Assembly (NCBI RefSeq): GCF_900312975.1
Contig: NZ_LT990039.1
Span: 682,001-746,000, forward strand
From: Massilistercora timonensis
GTDB taxonomy: Bacteria > Bacillota > Clostridia > Lachnospirales > Lachnospiraceae
Length of the DNA: 64,000 nucleotides
Direction: 5' to 3'
In this document: positions 16,651 through 24,995 of the stretch, piece by piece
How the letters are laid out: the number at the start of each line of letters is the position of its first letter
How positions within the stretch are numbered: the stretch's first letter is position 1
Notes under the pieces: model-generated
Database searches by the model: none
Seen by the model: the letters and a program-made list of their open reading frames with translations, nothing else
What the model was told of the DNA's origin: nothing
Position numbers and translations under genes: made by a program

Positions 16651-17399
16651 TATTTCAAATCCTCCTTTTTAAAATGATGAAAGGTCATAAGAAAACCAAC
16701 TGCTGATACAAGAATAATAATAGATACAGACAGCAGTGTAGGATAGCCGGTACTCTGAAGTTTACCCTGCACCAAGAAATAGGTGGCTGTCCACGGATAC
16801 AACGCTCCCCATTCTTGATTTGAAAGTGCGGCACTTCCCATGACAATCACGGCAGAGCCAATCATCGGGGCGACAAATCCTTTTGTTTTCATAGCAACAA
16901 ACACAAAAGGAGAAACTGTTAAAAACATCAGGATACTGCCAAACAAAAACTTGGGGAGCCATACTATTGCCACTAGTAAGCTATATCCCTCCAATGTAAA
17001 GACAGCGTCATATAGCCCACAAACGATAAATATACCTGCCCATGTTACAAGGGTTAGCATAACAATCCAAAGAAGCAGGGTGCAAAATTTTCCAATTAAT
17101 AGTTTTGTCCTTGAAATGGGTATGGGCAATATGGTTTTGAGGGTGCTTTCTGTGTACTCTCTGCTAAACAAGTAAGCTGCAATTGCCACATATATCATAA
17201 TGTTTACCAGCAGCATGATATACAGTACACTGTCGCTGTATATGTCAGACAAGGTAAAGATAATCTCCGGCTTATCAAAATGTGTTTGCAAGGCTTCTAT
17301 TAACATCAAAAGTGGGGTAGATAATACCCCTGCCACACTAATTAGCACCATTTTTGAACGCTTTAGTTTTAATAATTCACAAGAAATAAGATTAAGCAA
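16650..17399 (-). CDS. bcrB: Bacitracin ABC transporter permease
   Basis: About 249 residues with six hydrophobic segments mark an ABC-2 type permease of the BcrB family. The product starts with a basic stretch LLKLKRSK before the first membrane helix, as in ABC-2 permeases. The start is taken as TTG at 17399, which has GGAGG 8 nt upstream within the end of bcrA; an in-frame TTG at 17414 overlaps that site. The start overlaps the bcrA stop, so the two are translationally coupled. With BcrA it would remove bacitracin or shield its lipid target at the membrane. Confidence 0.85.
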   Translation of the reverse strand: MLNLISCELLKLKRSKMVLISVAGVLSTPLLMLIEALQTHFDKPEIIFTLSDIYSDSVLYIMLLVNIMIYVAIAAYLFSREYTESTLKTILPIPISRTKLLIGKFCTLLLWIVMLTLVTWAGIFIVCGLYDAVFTLEGYSLLVAIVWLPKFLFGSILMFLTVSPFVFVAMKTKGFVAPMIGSAVIVMGSAALSNQEWGALYPWTATYFLVQGKLQSTGYPTLLSVSIIILVSAVGFLMTFHHFKKEDLK

Positions 17400-18309
17400 T
17401 ACCGCCACCTCCAATCAGTTTAGAAAAGTAGTCCTCTAAGTTTTCCTCACTATCATTTATCCTTGTCACGAGCAGTCCATTTCGTGCAAATTCTCGATTG
17501 ATTTCTCCAACACTTTGGCTAAAGTCATAAATTCTCACCGTACCGTCCTGCACTGTAAAATCCGTCATGTGGTAGTGGTTTTCTAAAATCTTTCCGGCTA
17601 TCTCACTGTCAGATAAATCAAATTGAATGTATTTTCGATTCCTTTTGTGAAGCTCGGATATATTCACTTCCTCTACTAAATGCCCCTCGTGCATAACGCC
17701 GATAATATCTGCTATCTGTTCAATCTCGCTTAAAACATGGCTTGAGATAAAAATGGTAATGCCATGATTGTGACTAAGTTCAGATAAAAATGAGCGTATT
17801 TCAACTATTCCAATGGGGTCAAGTCCGTTAATCGGTTCGTCAAGTATTAAAAGCTCCGGCTCGTGCATAATGGCGGCGGCAATACCAAGCCGTTGCTTCA
17901 TTCCGAGGGAATAATCGGAAAAGACTTTTCTTTTCTCCTTATGCAGCCCCACAACTTCAAGAGCTTTTTCTACTCCACTTTTAGATACTCCCCCTCGCAG
18001 TTTAGCGAGAATTTGCAAATTCTCATACCCTGTTAAATTACTGTAAAATCCCGGTGTTTCGATAATAGAGCCTACTTTGCTATAAAGGGTATGGATATTT
18101 TCCTTATAGTTTGTGCCAAACAAGCGTACCGTTCCCTCCGTTGGGAAAGCAAGCTGCAACATCATTTTCATTGCTGTGGTTTTGCCTGCTCCGTTTCTGC
18201 CGAGCAAACCATAAATTTTGCCCTTTGGCACATGAAGATTTACCTTATCGACAACGGTGGCTGTTCCGTATCGCTTCGTAAGATTTTCTGTTTCAATGAT
18301 ATAATCCAT
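17392..18309 (-). CDS. bcrA: Bacitracin ABC transporter ATPase
   Basis: The 305-residue ATP-binding subunit has Walker [10 protein letters not shown] (residue about 38), signature [11 protein letters not shown], Walker [14 protein letters not shown] and H-loop ISSH. The C-terminal 90 residues are the extension common to BcrA-type ATPases. The ATG at 18309 has GGAGAATCAAAT upstream. It is the first gene of bcrABD, with a BcrR-type operator about 105-120 bp upstream of the start codon. The regulator gene bcrR lies upstream on the same strand behind its own terminator. Confidence 0.88.
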   Translation of the reverse strand: MDYIIETENLTKRYGTATVVDKVNLHVPKGKIYGLLGRNGAGKTTAMKMMLQLAFPTEGTVRLFGTNYKENIHTLYSKVGSIIETPGFYSNLTGYENLQILAKLRGGVSKSGVEKALEVVGLHKEKRKVFSDYSLGMKQRLGIAAAIMHEPELLILDEPINGLDPIGIVEIRSFLSELSHNHGITIFISSHVLSEIEQIADIIGVMHEGHLVEEVNISELHKRNRKYIQFDLSDSEIAGKILENHYHMTDFTVQDGTVRIYDFSQSVGEINREFARNGLLVTRINDSEENLEDYFSKLIGGGGIA

Positions 18310-18413
18310 ATTTGATTCTCCTTTCCGTGGGTTGCTGTTCTTGTTTTCGCTGACCACAATCTTATTATCCACGAGTATTGCATAGAAGCCAAGAAATCTA
18401 CCGTCACAATGCC

Positions 18414-18428
18414 GACACAATAGATGTC
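18414..18428. promoter_or_regulatory. BcrR-type operator GACA-N7-TGTC
   Basis: The sequence GACACAATAGATGTC fits the inverted repeat GACA(N7)TGTC described for BcrR binding at the E. faecalis bcrA promoter. It lies upstream of a probable bcrA promoter (TTGTGA near 18405 on the minus strand). A second GACA-N7-TGTC (18446-18460) lies 17 bp away, embedded in the bcrR terminator stem; the centres are 32 bp apart, about three helical turns. Confidence 0.65.
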
Positions 18429-18433
18429 AGCAC

Positions 18434-18465
18434 GAAAAAAGCTCCGACACTTATCGTGTCAGAGC
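18434..18465 (-). terminator. Terminator of bcrR, stem contains a second BcrR-type half-site pair
   Basis: The stem GCTCTGACAC/GTGTCGGAGC is followed on the minus strand by seven T (18440-18434). The same bases contain GACA-N7-TGTC (18446-18460), so the site may serve both as terminator and as operator. Confidence 0.75.
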
Positions 18466-18489
18466 CTATTTTAAAGGGTTTATGGCATT

Positions 18490-19104
18490 TTACTTTGTTT
18501 GGGTTTGCTTTATCCAGACAAATATTTTAGCAACAAATAGCAGAAACATAAGGGCGGTTACATAGGGTTGTCTTGCCGCAGCTAAGAAGCAGATAAAAAG
18601 CGTACTCAGCACGAGAGAGCATTTTGTGATTATGTTGCTCCATGATTCCTTTTCAAAACAAACACACATCAGTTTCGCTATCCCAAGTGCAATCAAAACA
18701 ATAAAAACAATCCAATAGATTGCAAGATATATTGGGGTAGTGTCTGTAAATGAAAGTAGATTGACAGAATAAATATATCCGTCAACAAGGTTACCATACA
18801 ACGGCAAAAGTATAAAAGTAACCGCCATCATATCTAATATTCCATAAATGAAACTGTAAATTTTTTTCAAGTTGGAACGATTTTCAGTTTCGGCAAGTGT
18901 AATCAGTTCTTCGCCCGATAGCAGTTCATCTATGGTCACAGAAAAGAATTTAGAAATACACTTGAGCGACTCAATGTTAGGGTAACCCTTGCCGCTTTCC
19001 CATTTTGAAATGGCTGTTCTTGATACATATAATTGCTCCGCAAGTTGTTCCTGCGTTAAGTTCTTTCCAGTCCTAAGCTGTTGTAGCTTTTCATTAAATT
19101 CCAT
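18490..19104 (-). CDS. bcrR: BcrR-type membrane-bound one-component bacitracin sensor
   Basis: The protein has 204 residues. The N-terminal Xre HTH (residues 1-62) contains LRTGKNLTQEQLAEQLYVSR and AISKWESGKGYPNIE. Four hydrophobic segments follow in the C-terminal half. BcrR of E. faecalis has the same size and layout: it senses bacitracin at the membrane while bound to the bcrA promoter. The two GACA-N7-TGTC sites in front of bcrA support this identity. AGGAGG lies 5-6 nt before the ATG. The gene overlaps the preceding HTH gene by 11 nt. Confidence 0.85.
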   Translation of the reverse strand: MEFNEKLQQLRTGKNLTQEQLAEQLYVSRTAISKWESGKGYPNIESLKCISKFFSVTIDELLSGEELITLAETENRSNLKKIYSFIYGILDMMAVTFILLPLYGNLVDGYIYSVNLLSFTDTTPIYLAIYWIVFIVLIALGIAKLMCVCFEKESWSNIITKCSLVLSTLFICFLAAARQPYVTALMFLLFVAKIFVWIKQTQTK

Positions 19105-19291
19105 GATTCTCCTCCTGTTTGTTCCTTGTTTTCATACGTCCATCAACGGGTTTTTCTGCATCTTTTGGTATCATCCATGCACGACCAAATTTTTCAGTTC
19201 CGTCAATGCGATTTTCCTCACATAATTTTTGTATCCGTCTTTCCGATATGCCCCATTTTTCAGAAGCGGCTTTCACAGAAATGTAATTCAT
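19094..19291 (-). CDS. Small HTH DNA-binding protein
   Basis: The 65-residue protein has the MerR/excisionase-like HTH NYISVKAASEKWGISERRIQ followed by RAWMIPKDAEKP, a common small helix-turn-helix family in Clostridia. The ATG at 19291 has GGAAG upstream. It overlaps bcrR by 11 nt and so is translationally linked to it. It is divergent from the Xre gene at 19457. Its role could be regulation of the bcr genes or a remnant of the cargo's previous context. Confidence 0.65.
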   Translation of the reverse strand: MNYISVKAASEKWGISERRIQKLCEENRIDGTEKFGRAWMIPKDAEKPVDGRMKTRNKQEENHGI

Positions 19292-19315
19292 AATATCAAC
19301 TTCCTTTCGCAAAGA

Positions 19316-19334
19316 GTATATAATTATTATATAC
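19316..19334. promoter_or_regulatory. Palindromic operator/promoter GTATATAAT-T-ATTATATAC
   Basis: A perfect 9-bp inverted repeat with a one-base centre holds TATAAT-like hexamers on both strands. It lies just upstream of the small HTH gene that precedes bcrR, and the divergent Xre gene starts 120 bp away. It is a probable promoter overlapped by a repressor site. Confidence 0.45.
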
Positions 19335-19456
19335 GGAATGACGAATAATAGCAAGTTTCTCTCCACTAATACGAAATTATACACTACTAAACATAAAATC
19401 ATACTTCGTTCAAATATCATCACCCGAAATGTACAATGATATAGGATGATATTAAA

Positions 19457-19810
19457 ATGTACCAAGATGAAAGAAAACTTGATTTTAAGCCGTTAGGTAT
19501 AGCGATAAAAAAAGCTCGGGAAGCAAAAGGGTGGACACAGGAATATCTTGCCCAACTGGTAGACCTTACGCCACGCTCTATTATGTATATAGAGAACAGG
19601 GGGCAGCACCCAAGGCTTAACAAATTTTATCTCATTACTACCTTGCTTGACATCTCTGTAGACCAGTTCTTTTTTCCATGCAATGAAGATGGCGACAACA
19701 ATCGCCGCAAACAAGTTGATGTACTGTTGAATGATATGGAAGAAAAGGAGCTTATCGTGATGGAAGCTACGGCTCAAGGCTTGAAAAAGGCAAGAGAAAC
19801 TGCGGAATAA
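19457..19810 (+). CDS. Xre-family regulator, 117 residues
   Basis: The Cro/C1-type HTH contains LGIAIKKAREAKGWTQEYLA and LTPRSIMYIENRGQHP, followed by DISVDQFFF and a helical C-terminal tail. It is encoded divergently from the small HTH gene and bcrR, and ends at a strong bidirectional terminator (19843-19879). It probably represses its own promoter and that of its divergent neighbour. Confidence 0.78.
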   Translation: MYQDERKLDFKPLGIAIKKAREAKGWTQEYLAQLVDLTPRSIMYIENRGQHPRLNKFYLITTLLDISVDQFFFPCNEDGDNNRRKQVDVLLNDMEEKELIVMEATAQGLKKARETAE

Positions 19811-19842
19811 TTAACGCTGTTTTCGTAAGCCAAGCCAACTGA

Positions 19843-19879
19843 AAAAAGTGCGACACCTACACAGGCTATCGCACTTTTT
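19843..19879. terminator. Bidirectional terminator
   Basis: AAAAAGTGCGA (19843-19853) pairs with TCGCACTTTTT (19869-19879), giving a T run on either strand. It separates the plus-strand Xre gene from the minus-strand gene at 19891. Confidence 0.85.
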
Positions 19880-19890
19880 AGGTTATTTTT

Positions 19891-20187
19891 TTATTCTCCA
19901 CACAAATCATAAAGCTGTTCACATCGGTTTTGAATATCTAAGATTTCTGTTTCGGTTAAACTCCTGCGGTTATGAGTAAGTTGTTGCTCTAAAAAATCAC
20001 GATAGCCATCAAGTAAGGCATCCCGTAAAAGCTCGGGGGCTTTGCAATGTTCCACACCAAACCATTGCTCATCTTTTTCATCCCAAATCATAACGGTGTA
20101 TCCTCGCTTAGTGTTCACCACCTCCAAAACACTATCTTTATTTAGGTAATCGTTGAATACTTCTAAAACCTTTTCAAAGGTCATCAT
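19891..20187 (-). CDS. Hypothetical protein, paralogue of the gene at 24992
   Basis: The 98-residue acidic protein starts MMTFEKVLEVFNDYL and includes RGYTVMIWD and a C-terminal helix. It is clearly related to the 101-residue product at 24992-25297 (MKTFEKVLEIFREYL; APELLRDALLDGY versus PDELFEVLLSDY). Both lie in the mobilization region of the ICE. Function unknown; small proteins of this type recur in Tn1549-like elements. Confidence 0.65.
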   Translation of the reverse strand: MMTFEKVLEVFNDYLNKDSVLEVVNTKRGYTVMIWDEKDEQWFGVEHCKAPELLRDALLDGYRDFLEQQLTHNRRSLTETEILDIQNRCEQLYDLCGE

Positions 20188-20471
20188 TTTATCAGCCCTT
20201 TCATATTTTAGGTGCTTATATGTAAGTAGTTTATATACTTATTACGACTATGATAATAAAAGTAAATCATCGTGTAAAGGATACGGATATTGTTTGCGAA
20301 CAAAAGTGGCAAGCAATGCCGGTGTTAATACACTCGGCCCACAGAGGGAAAAATCCTGACGTGATTTCCCCCTCTGCTTTGCTTGTTGAGGGCAGCGCCC
20401 CCAAGCCCCTTTGAACGCAGAATTTCATTCTGCGGCTACGCGTCCGATGGACGCTTATGACCATGACCGGC
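20188..20471. other. Intergenic region with several hairpins beside the relaxase 3' end
   Basis: Three inverted repeats occur here: AGAGGGAAAAATC (20343-20355) with GATTTCCCCCTCT (20363-20375, two mismatches); CGCAGAAT (20416-20423) with ATTCTGCG (20427-20434); and CGTCC/GGACG (20441-20453). One could be part of an origin of transfer, others may terminate the relaxase operon. No gene is supported. Confidence 0.4.
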
Positions 20472-21887
20472 TTACCGCTGGCCGTGGTCTTTTTCTTGTT
20501 CTTTTTTCTGTTCCTCATCCATTTTCAGCAGCCGATCCACATTGGCCTTTGCCGTCAAAAGTTCCCGCATTTCCTCACGGGAACGCCGGTACTCGGCGTA
20601 GGTTTTCTTCTTTTCCTCCAGCAGTTTGGCATACTCAGATTGCAGGTCTTTGACCTTGGGCAGCTTCTTCACTCCCATCTCATCAAAGGCATTTTTTGCC
20701 GCCTGATGGAGCAGAATTTCTTGCTCATGTTCCTCCCGAAATTTTCGGGAATAACCGGCCTTGCGATAGGCAACATAGGTCTCGCGGGTCTTGGCATAAT
20801 TAACGATATGGGTACGCAGGACGGCGATCTCTGCCATGCGTTTCTCCGTCGCCTTAATCTGCGCTGACAGCTCATTGTGATGGGCGGTAGCCGCCACCGC
20901 TTTTTCTTCCAGCTCTGTATAGTCCAGTAGGTGATGTTCGGTAAGAAAATTCACGGTCTGCGCCATCTGTTTTAAGTTAAAAACCTTGGCCCAGCGTGCA
21001 TATCCAGCACCTTTCCCGGCCTGCAATTTTGCCTGAATATCCACCAGCAAATTGACCTTGGGTGGCTCCGGCTGCACGGTGGATTTCTTGCGGGGCGTGT
21101 GCTGCTTTTCTCCAGCCAGCACCGCACGGATTTCTGTTTCGCTGTACCCGGCTCCCAGCTTGTCATCCATACGGGCTACATTCTTCCAGCCGGGAGCTTT
21201 AAGGCGGATTGCTTTCCCGCGCCGAGATACCTCGCAGCCCATCTCGGAAAGCAGTTGCAGAAGTGTGTCAAAGTCTGCTGGCTTTTGCTCCAGCGCCCGG
21301 TCAATCATCACCCGTAGCTGTTCCCGATGGGAGGGCTTGGCTTGTTCGCCCAGCCACTTGTTGTAGCTTTTTCCGTGGGGCTTGGGGTTCTCCACAATGG
21401 ATAGTCCGTTCTCGATACAAATGGTGTCACTTAAACGTCGAACAGCTCTGGTGCTTCCCCAAAAGTTACGGAACTTCCGGTCACAATCCATATTGACCGC
21501 CGACCAGATGATGTGATTATGAATATGCGATTTGTCGATGTGGGTGCAGACCACAAAGGAATGATTGCCTTTGGTGAACCGCCTGGCAAATTCTATGCCC
21601 AGCCGGTTGGCTTCCTCCGGTGTGATCTCTCCGGGCCTGAACGACTGGCGCACATGGTAGGCGATCACATCATCTGTACCGCGCACTCGTCCGGTGGCGG
21701 CAATATACTGCCGCTTTGCCAACAGAAACTCTGCATCAGCAGTGCGGCTGTCACATCCATAGCTGGTAATCAATTTTCCGTTGTCGGTCTTTTGGGGATT
21801 TGCCACATAGTCAATAATATCGCTGATGGCACGGCTCTCAGTCCGACCCTTGCCGATATGCAGCGGCATGATGCGTGTGGTTGCCAT
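20472..21887 (-). CDS. ICE relaxase (MobP-type, relaxase/mobilization nuclease family)
   Basis: The protein has 471 residues. The N-terminal relaxase domain has an early strand ending SDIIDYVANPQKT and the metal-binding motif HIDKSHIHNHI near residue 125. The catalytic Tyr is probably in an N-terminal segment but is not assigned. The C-terminal half is a long helical region. In Tn1549-like ICEs this enzyme nicks oriT together with MobC, encoded here at 25450; the two are normally adjacent, but about 3.5 kb of cargo separates them. Confidence 0.85.
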   Translation of the reverse strand: MATTRIMPLHIGKGRTESRAISDIIDYVANPQKTDNGKLITSYGCDSRTADAEFLLAKRQYIAATGRVRGTDDVIAYHVRQSFRPGEITPEEANRLGIEFARRFTKGNHSFVVCTHIDKSHIHNHIIWSAVNMDCDRKFRNFWGSTRAVRRLSDTICIENGLSIVENPKPHGKSYNKWLGEQAKPSHREQLRVMIDRALEQKPADFDTLLQLLSEMGCEVSRRGKAIRLKAPGWKNVARMDDKLGAGYSETEIRAVLAGEKQHTPRKKSTVQPEPPKVNLLVDIQAKLQAGKGAGYARWAKVFNLKQMAQTVNFLTEHHLLDYTELEEKAVAATAHHNELSAQIKATEKRMAEIAVLRTHIVNYAKTRETYVAYRKAGYSRKFREEHEQEILLHQAAKNAFDEMGVKKLPKVKDLQSEYAKLLEEKKKTYAEYRRSREEMRELLTAKANVDRLLKMDEEQKKEQEKDHGQR

Positions 21888-21942
21888 AAGGGAGACCTCC
21901 TTTCCAAAAAAGAAACGGCCTGCATGGTGCAGACCGCTTTTG

Positions 21943-22275
21943 TTATTCTATTAAATCGTCCTCATCGAGAAAATCAAAATTGTCCTCGATGTCCTCTAAC
22001 CGCTTCGGAGGAAACCTCATCTCGTATTGTTCTTTTGCCAGCGCACGAACTTCCCGGCGCTTATCTTTCATTCGGTTCTTCAGCCAGGAAATCTGCTCCT
22101 TTGATAATCTCCATGGGAGATTCAGCAAGCGGTTTATTGTCATTTGCTCCGCTTGCTTCTCCGGCGGCAAAGAAGCACAGGATTTACAGACGTGCGCCGC
22201 ATGACCTTTGCCGGAAAATTTTTCATTAGCCTTATATTCTCCGCAGACTTTACAATAATGGCCGTGCTTCTTCAT
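21943..22275 (-). CDS. Zinc-ribbon small protein
   Basis: The 110-residue protein has two CxxC pairs at the N terminus (CKVCGEYKANEKF and HVCKSC), a probable zinc-binding knuckle, then a basic helical middle and an acidic end (DIEDNFDFLDEDD). Its ATG overlaps the stop codon of the AbiEii gene by 4 nt, so it is translated as the last gene of that operon. Whether it contributes to the toxin-antitoxin function is unknown; three-gene AbiE operons of this kind are unusual. Confidence 0.6.
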   Translation of the reverse strand: MKKHGHYCKVCGEYKANEKFSGKGHAAHVCKSCASLPPEKQAEQMTINRLLNLPWRLSKEQISWLKNRMKDKRREVRALAKEQYEMRFPPKRLEDIEDNFDFLDEDDLIE

Positions 22276-23126
22276 AGGCTCGATTCCTTTTCACTGAGAG
22301 CGTATAAACTGCGCACCGCCCCCATGATGATGTTCCACTCCAGATCTGCCGCATAGGAAAATTTTTTGCGGTACGATTCCCAAAGTTTCTGCATAACCGA
22401 GCTGTTCTCCACTTCCTCAAAAACTTCGGCAGCTTCTGCAAGATGTCGTTCTGTCCCGCGTTTGTGAGCAGTGGCCCGCAGCGCATCATGGAGAATCTGA
22501 GGGTCCAATGTATTCCCATGCAGCTGTTCCAGAATATAAATGTCATAGAAATCTCTCATGCGGGTGTTGGTGGTAGTTCTGGTAATGATCGTTTCCAGCT
22601 TTTCGGCCAGAACCGTTTCCAGATTGTACGCCCAAATATCAATGGAGCGATCTTCCAGCATCAGCTTGAAAGAGTAGCGGATCTCCCTGGGGGTAATGGC
22701 ATCCCCTGTGGAAATGTCAATCTTCAAAGGCGTCACCACACCGTCAAAGGTTGTAGTCATATTTACGCGAATCCCCGGATATTCCGCCTCATCCATAATC
22801 TCCGAAATACTTTTCAGCTGGAATTTGACGCCATCATCAAGCGGGACACTCACAATAGCGGAAATCAAATTCTCTATGTCCTCCACATTGACATTGGCTC
22901 CTTTTACAGTAGCGTCCAAATCCATCGTGGAACGGGCATCCAGACCAACCATAGCCGCTACCAGCATACCGCCTTTCAGAATAAATTTGTCACGATATTC
23001 AGAAAGGGAGATACGCTCCAGAAAACGCTCCATCATGTAGTTCCGCATCAAGAGCTGGGCGTCCGCAGATTTTTTTCTGGAAAGATTGCGGATCAGATCC
23101 TTCAACTGCCTTGCTGTTTTTATCAT
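22272..23126 (-). CDS. abiEii: AbiEii-type nucleotidyltransferase toxin
   Basis: The 284-residue protein is of the AbiEii/AbiGii family. The nucleotidyltransferase motif is seen as FILKGGMLV followed by RSTMDLDATVKG near residues 48-75, with later KIDISTGD and EKLETIITR segments. AbiE is a type IV toxin-antitoxin system that aborts phage infection; related MenT toxins modify tRNA 3' ends. The gene overlaps the antitoxin stop by 4 nt. It lies between the relaxase and MobC genes of the ICE, so it may stabilise the element or exclude phages. Confidence 0.85.
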   Translation of the reverse strand: MIKTARQLKDLIRNLSRKKSADAQLLMRNYMMERFLERISLSEYRDKFILKGGMLVAAMVGLDARSTMDLDATVKGANVNVEDIENLISAIVSVPLDDGVKFQLKSISEIMDEAEYPGIRVNMTTTFDGVVTPLKIDISTGDAITPREIRYSFKLMLEDRSIDIWAYNLETVLAEKLETIITRTTTNTRMRDFYDIYILEQLHGNTLDPQILHDALRATAHKRGTERHLAEAAEVFEEVENSSVMQKLWESYRKKFSYAADLEWNIIMGAVRSLYALSEKESSL

Positions 23127-23716
23127 AAAAGCACCTCCAAATACTGCCGCAGAATTTTTTCTACCCGGAACATACCGGCATACCGCATCAATGTCCGCAG
23201 GTCTTTGTCTTTTCTTCTGGCATACATCTTTAATGCCCCTTGAAAAGTCTGCATCTCCATGTTGTTCCTGCTGCGGAGCAGGTCGCAGATGGTGCGCTCC
23301 AGGTCATAGACAGGAACTGTATGCCCAAATGGTGTCTGAGCCGTTGTCAGGCCCACCCCATGCAGTTCCGCCTTAATGGTGAATACCTGTACGCCCTCTG
23401 CTTTCAGCTTGGAGGGATTATATCCGGTCTTGACTGTGACCGTATATTCCAGCGGCTCGCGGTCTGTCAGATCGTGAAAAAATAAAGCTGTCTCATGGGA
23501 AAACACTGCCTGTTCGACCCGCAGATGAAGTAAGTACATGGCATCGACCCAGGCATCCTTGGAAAGATAAATTCCATGCGCGACCCGCTCCAATTCCCGT
23601 GAGTGCACATAATCATAAAAAACAGGCTTAGAAATACCAGCAGATACTACTTGAGCTGTTCGCAGCATCCCATCCTGTGTTTCCAGCAGCTGATCCAGCT
23701 GTTCAAATTGTCCCAC
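23123..23716 (-). CDS. abiEi: AbiEi-type antitoxin and autorepressor
   Basis: The 197-residue protein has a winged-helix N-terminal domain (LLETQDGMLRTAQVVSAGIS, then SRELERVAHGIYL) and a C-terminal AbiEi domain. The start is GTG at 23716 with AGGAAG 7 nt upstream; a GTG at 23734 would lie inside the operator region. AbiEi proteins repress their own promoter by binding inverted repeats, and such a repeat lies just upstream (23735-23758). Overlap with the toxin gene gives coupled synthesis. Confidence 0.8.
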   Translation of the reverse strand: MGQFEQLDQLLETQDGMLRTAQVVSAGISKPVFYDYVHSRELERVAHGIYLSKDAWVDAMYLLHLRVEQAVFSHETALFFHDLTDREPLEYTVTVKTGYNPSKLKAEGVQVFTIKAELHGVGLTTAQTPFGHTVPVYDLERTICDLLRSRNNMEMQTFQGALKMYARRKDKDLRTLMRYAGMFRVEKILRQYLEVLL

Positions 23717-23734
23717 CGTACCACTTCCTTTCAC

Positions 23735-23758
23735 ACTAATATTATAAGCAATATTAGT
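23735..23758. promoter_or_regulatory. AbiEi operator candidate
   Basis: ACTAATATT (23735-23743) and AATATTAGT (23750-23758) form a perfect 9-bp inverted repeat with a 6-bp spacer. On the minus strand it contains the TATAAT-like -10 of the abiE operon. The position fits negative autoregulation by AbiEi. Confidence 0.6.
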
Positions 23759-23852
23759 TCAAAAGTAAAGTGATGAAAATTCGGCATAATTTTACCGACA
23801 GCTTAACGTTCAACAGTTTTGGAAATATGAAGTGGCAGCAAAATAGACAACC

Positions 23853-24290
23853 TCAGCTGCCCATTTCATCACGATATGAAATAATCTGCTTCTTTTTCTG
23901 TTTGGCACACCGTAACGTTGTGGCTGCTCCGCCCCAATCATGGAGAACATAGGCCACCACTACATCGGCGGACTCTACCATCCAGCGATTTCTATGAGAA
24001 ATCGAAAAACGGCGCGGTACGTTTTCCAGCGGTGGATACACGGTACTGTCATAGCCAGAAACATCCCGGCCAGTGTTCAAATATGCCAATACAAGAACCA
24101 GCTCGATTTGCGGATACTTTTTCTTTTGTTCCCGTAAAATAGACGCTGCTAAACTGTCGAACTCTCCATATCCTCCAAGATAAAAAGTTGTTGCTCCTTG
24201 CTCAATTAGGTCTTGTGTTACATTGCGAAGCCAATTCGCAATATTGTCTGCCTTTGTGATTTGCGAATGGCCACAAAAAGTTACGTTCAT
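23853..24290 (-). CDS. SLOG/DUF1273-like nucleotide-binding protein
   Basis: The 145-residue Rossmann-like protein begins MNVTFCGHSQI and contains FYLGGYGEFDSLAA and SADVVVAYVLHDWGGAATT, the pattern of the SLOG superfamily (DUF1273/YpsA-like), which binds nucleotides or nucleotide-derived signals. Such proteins are common in defence and mobile loci. It stands alone on the minus strand, with a divergent Xre gene at 24411. The ligand cannot be inferred. Confidence 0.65.
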   Translation of the reverse strand: MNVTFCGHSQITKADNIANWLRNVTQDLIEQGATTFYLGGYGEFDSLAASILREQKKKYPQIELVLVLAYLNTGRDVSGYDSTVYPPLENVPRRFSISHRNRWMVESADVVVAYVLHDWGGAATTLRCAKQKKKQIISYRDEMGS

Positions 24291-24410
24291 ACGATGGCAC
24301 CCCTATTACCATCATACTGCAAATAGCTCTATTAGTACAGGTACAGGGACCAATTTTAGCAAAACTGCCCATATACTAAATATAGTACAGTCACAGGGGC
24401 GGTGTATAGA

Positions 24411-24650
24411 ATGAAGCTAAACGAGGCGGTAAGCAAACGTCTGTTAGAATTACTAGATGAAAGAAAAATGACACAATATCAACTGTATATGAAAAGCGGT
24501 GTTCCCAAGTCTACGATTGGAAATGTCATCAACTGCTCGTATGATTCGGTTAAGCTACGGATCATTCATGAGATGTGCCAAGGAATGGGGATTGGGATAG
24601 ATACCTTTTTTGCATCGCCGCTTTTTCAAGAAGATAACCTAGAACCATAA
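24411..24650 (+). CDS. Xre-family regulator, 79 residues
   Basis: The Cro/C1-type HTH contains RLLELLDERKMTQYQLYMKS and VPKSTIGNVINCSYDSVK. The ATG at 24411 is preferred over 24402 because of GGGGCGG upstream. The divergent SLOG gene starts 120 bp away. The region between has repeated GTACAG elements (near 24336-24393) that could be its operators. Confidence 0.72.
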   Translation: MKLNEAVSKRLLELLDERKMTQYQLYMKSGVPKSTIGNVINCSYDSVKLRIIHEMCQGMGIGIDTFFASPLFQEDNLEP

Positions 24651-24677
24651 AACCTCCGACGAAATTCGTCGGAGGTT
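24649..24677. terminator. Bidirectional terminator
   Basis: AAAACCTCCGACGAA and TTCGTCGGAGGTTTT form a nearly loopless perfect stem between convergent genes. A or T runs at both ends allow termination on either strand. Confidence 0.88.
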
Positions 24678-24683
24678 TTCATA

Positions 24684-24995
24684 TTATCCATAAACCAAAT
24701 CTTGAATGATAAACTTCAAGTCCTGTACCTTGCCCAGTAGCCAGATTGCAGCCATTGGCAAACCATAGGAACTAATGAGAAATGCTATCACCAGCAGGAT
24801 AATGCCGTTTTGCAAGGAGTAAGTAATCAGAACTGCCACACCCAGCAGGGCAACCACCATGCTGATAAGCCCCAGCACCAAACCGGAGACATAGACAATC
24901 CCCACACAAATCCAGACGAACAGGGTCAGCGACAGAATCACCGGAGCCATTAAAATCTTCAACGGCAGTTTCAGAATGAACCAGATCGCCCTCAT
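24684..24995 (-). CDS. CD1845-like membrane protein of the ICE
   Basis: The 103-residue protein has three or four hydrophobic segments (LKILMAPVILSLTLFVWI, VLGLISMVVALLGVAVLI, GIILLVIAFLIS). This is the layout of a small membrane protein family found near the mobilization genes of CTn elements, sometimes called CD1845-like. The ATG at 24995 has AGGAGG upstream inside the end of the preceding gene. Function unknown. Confidence 0.65.
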   Translation of the reverse strand: MRAIWFILKLPLKILMAPVILSLTLFVWICVGIVYVSGLVLGLISMVVALLGVAVLITYSLQNGIILLVIAFLISSYGLPMAAIWLLGKVQDLKFIIQDLVYG

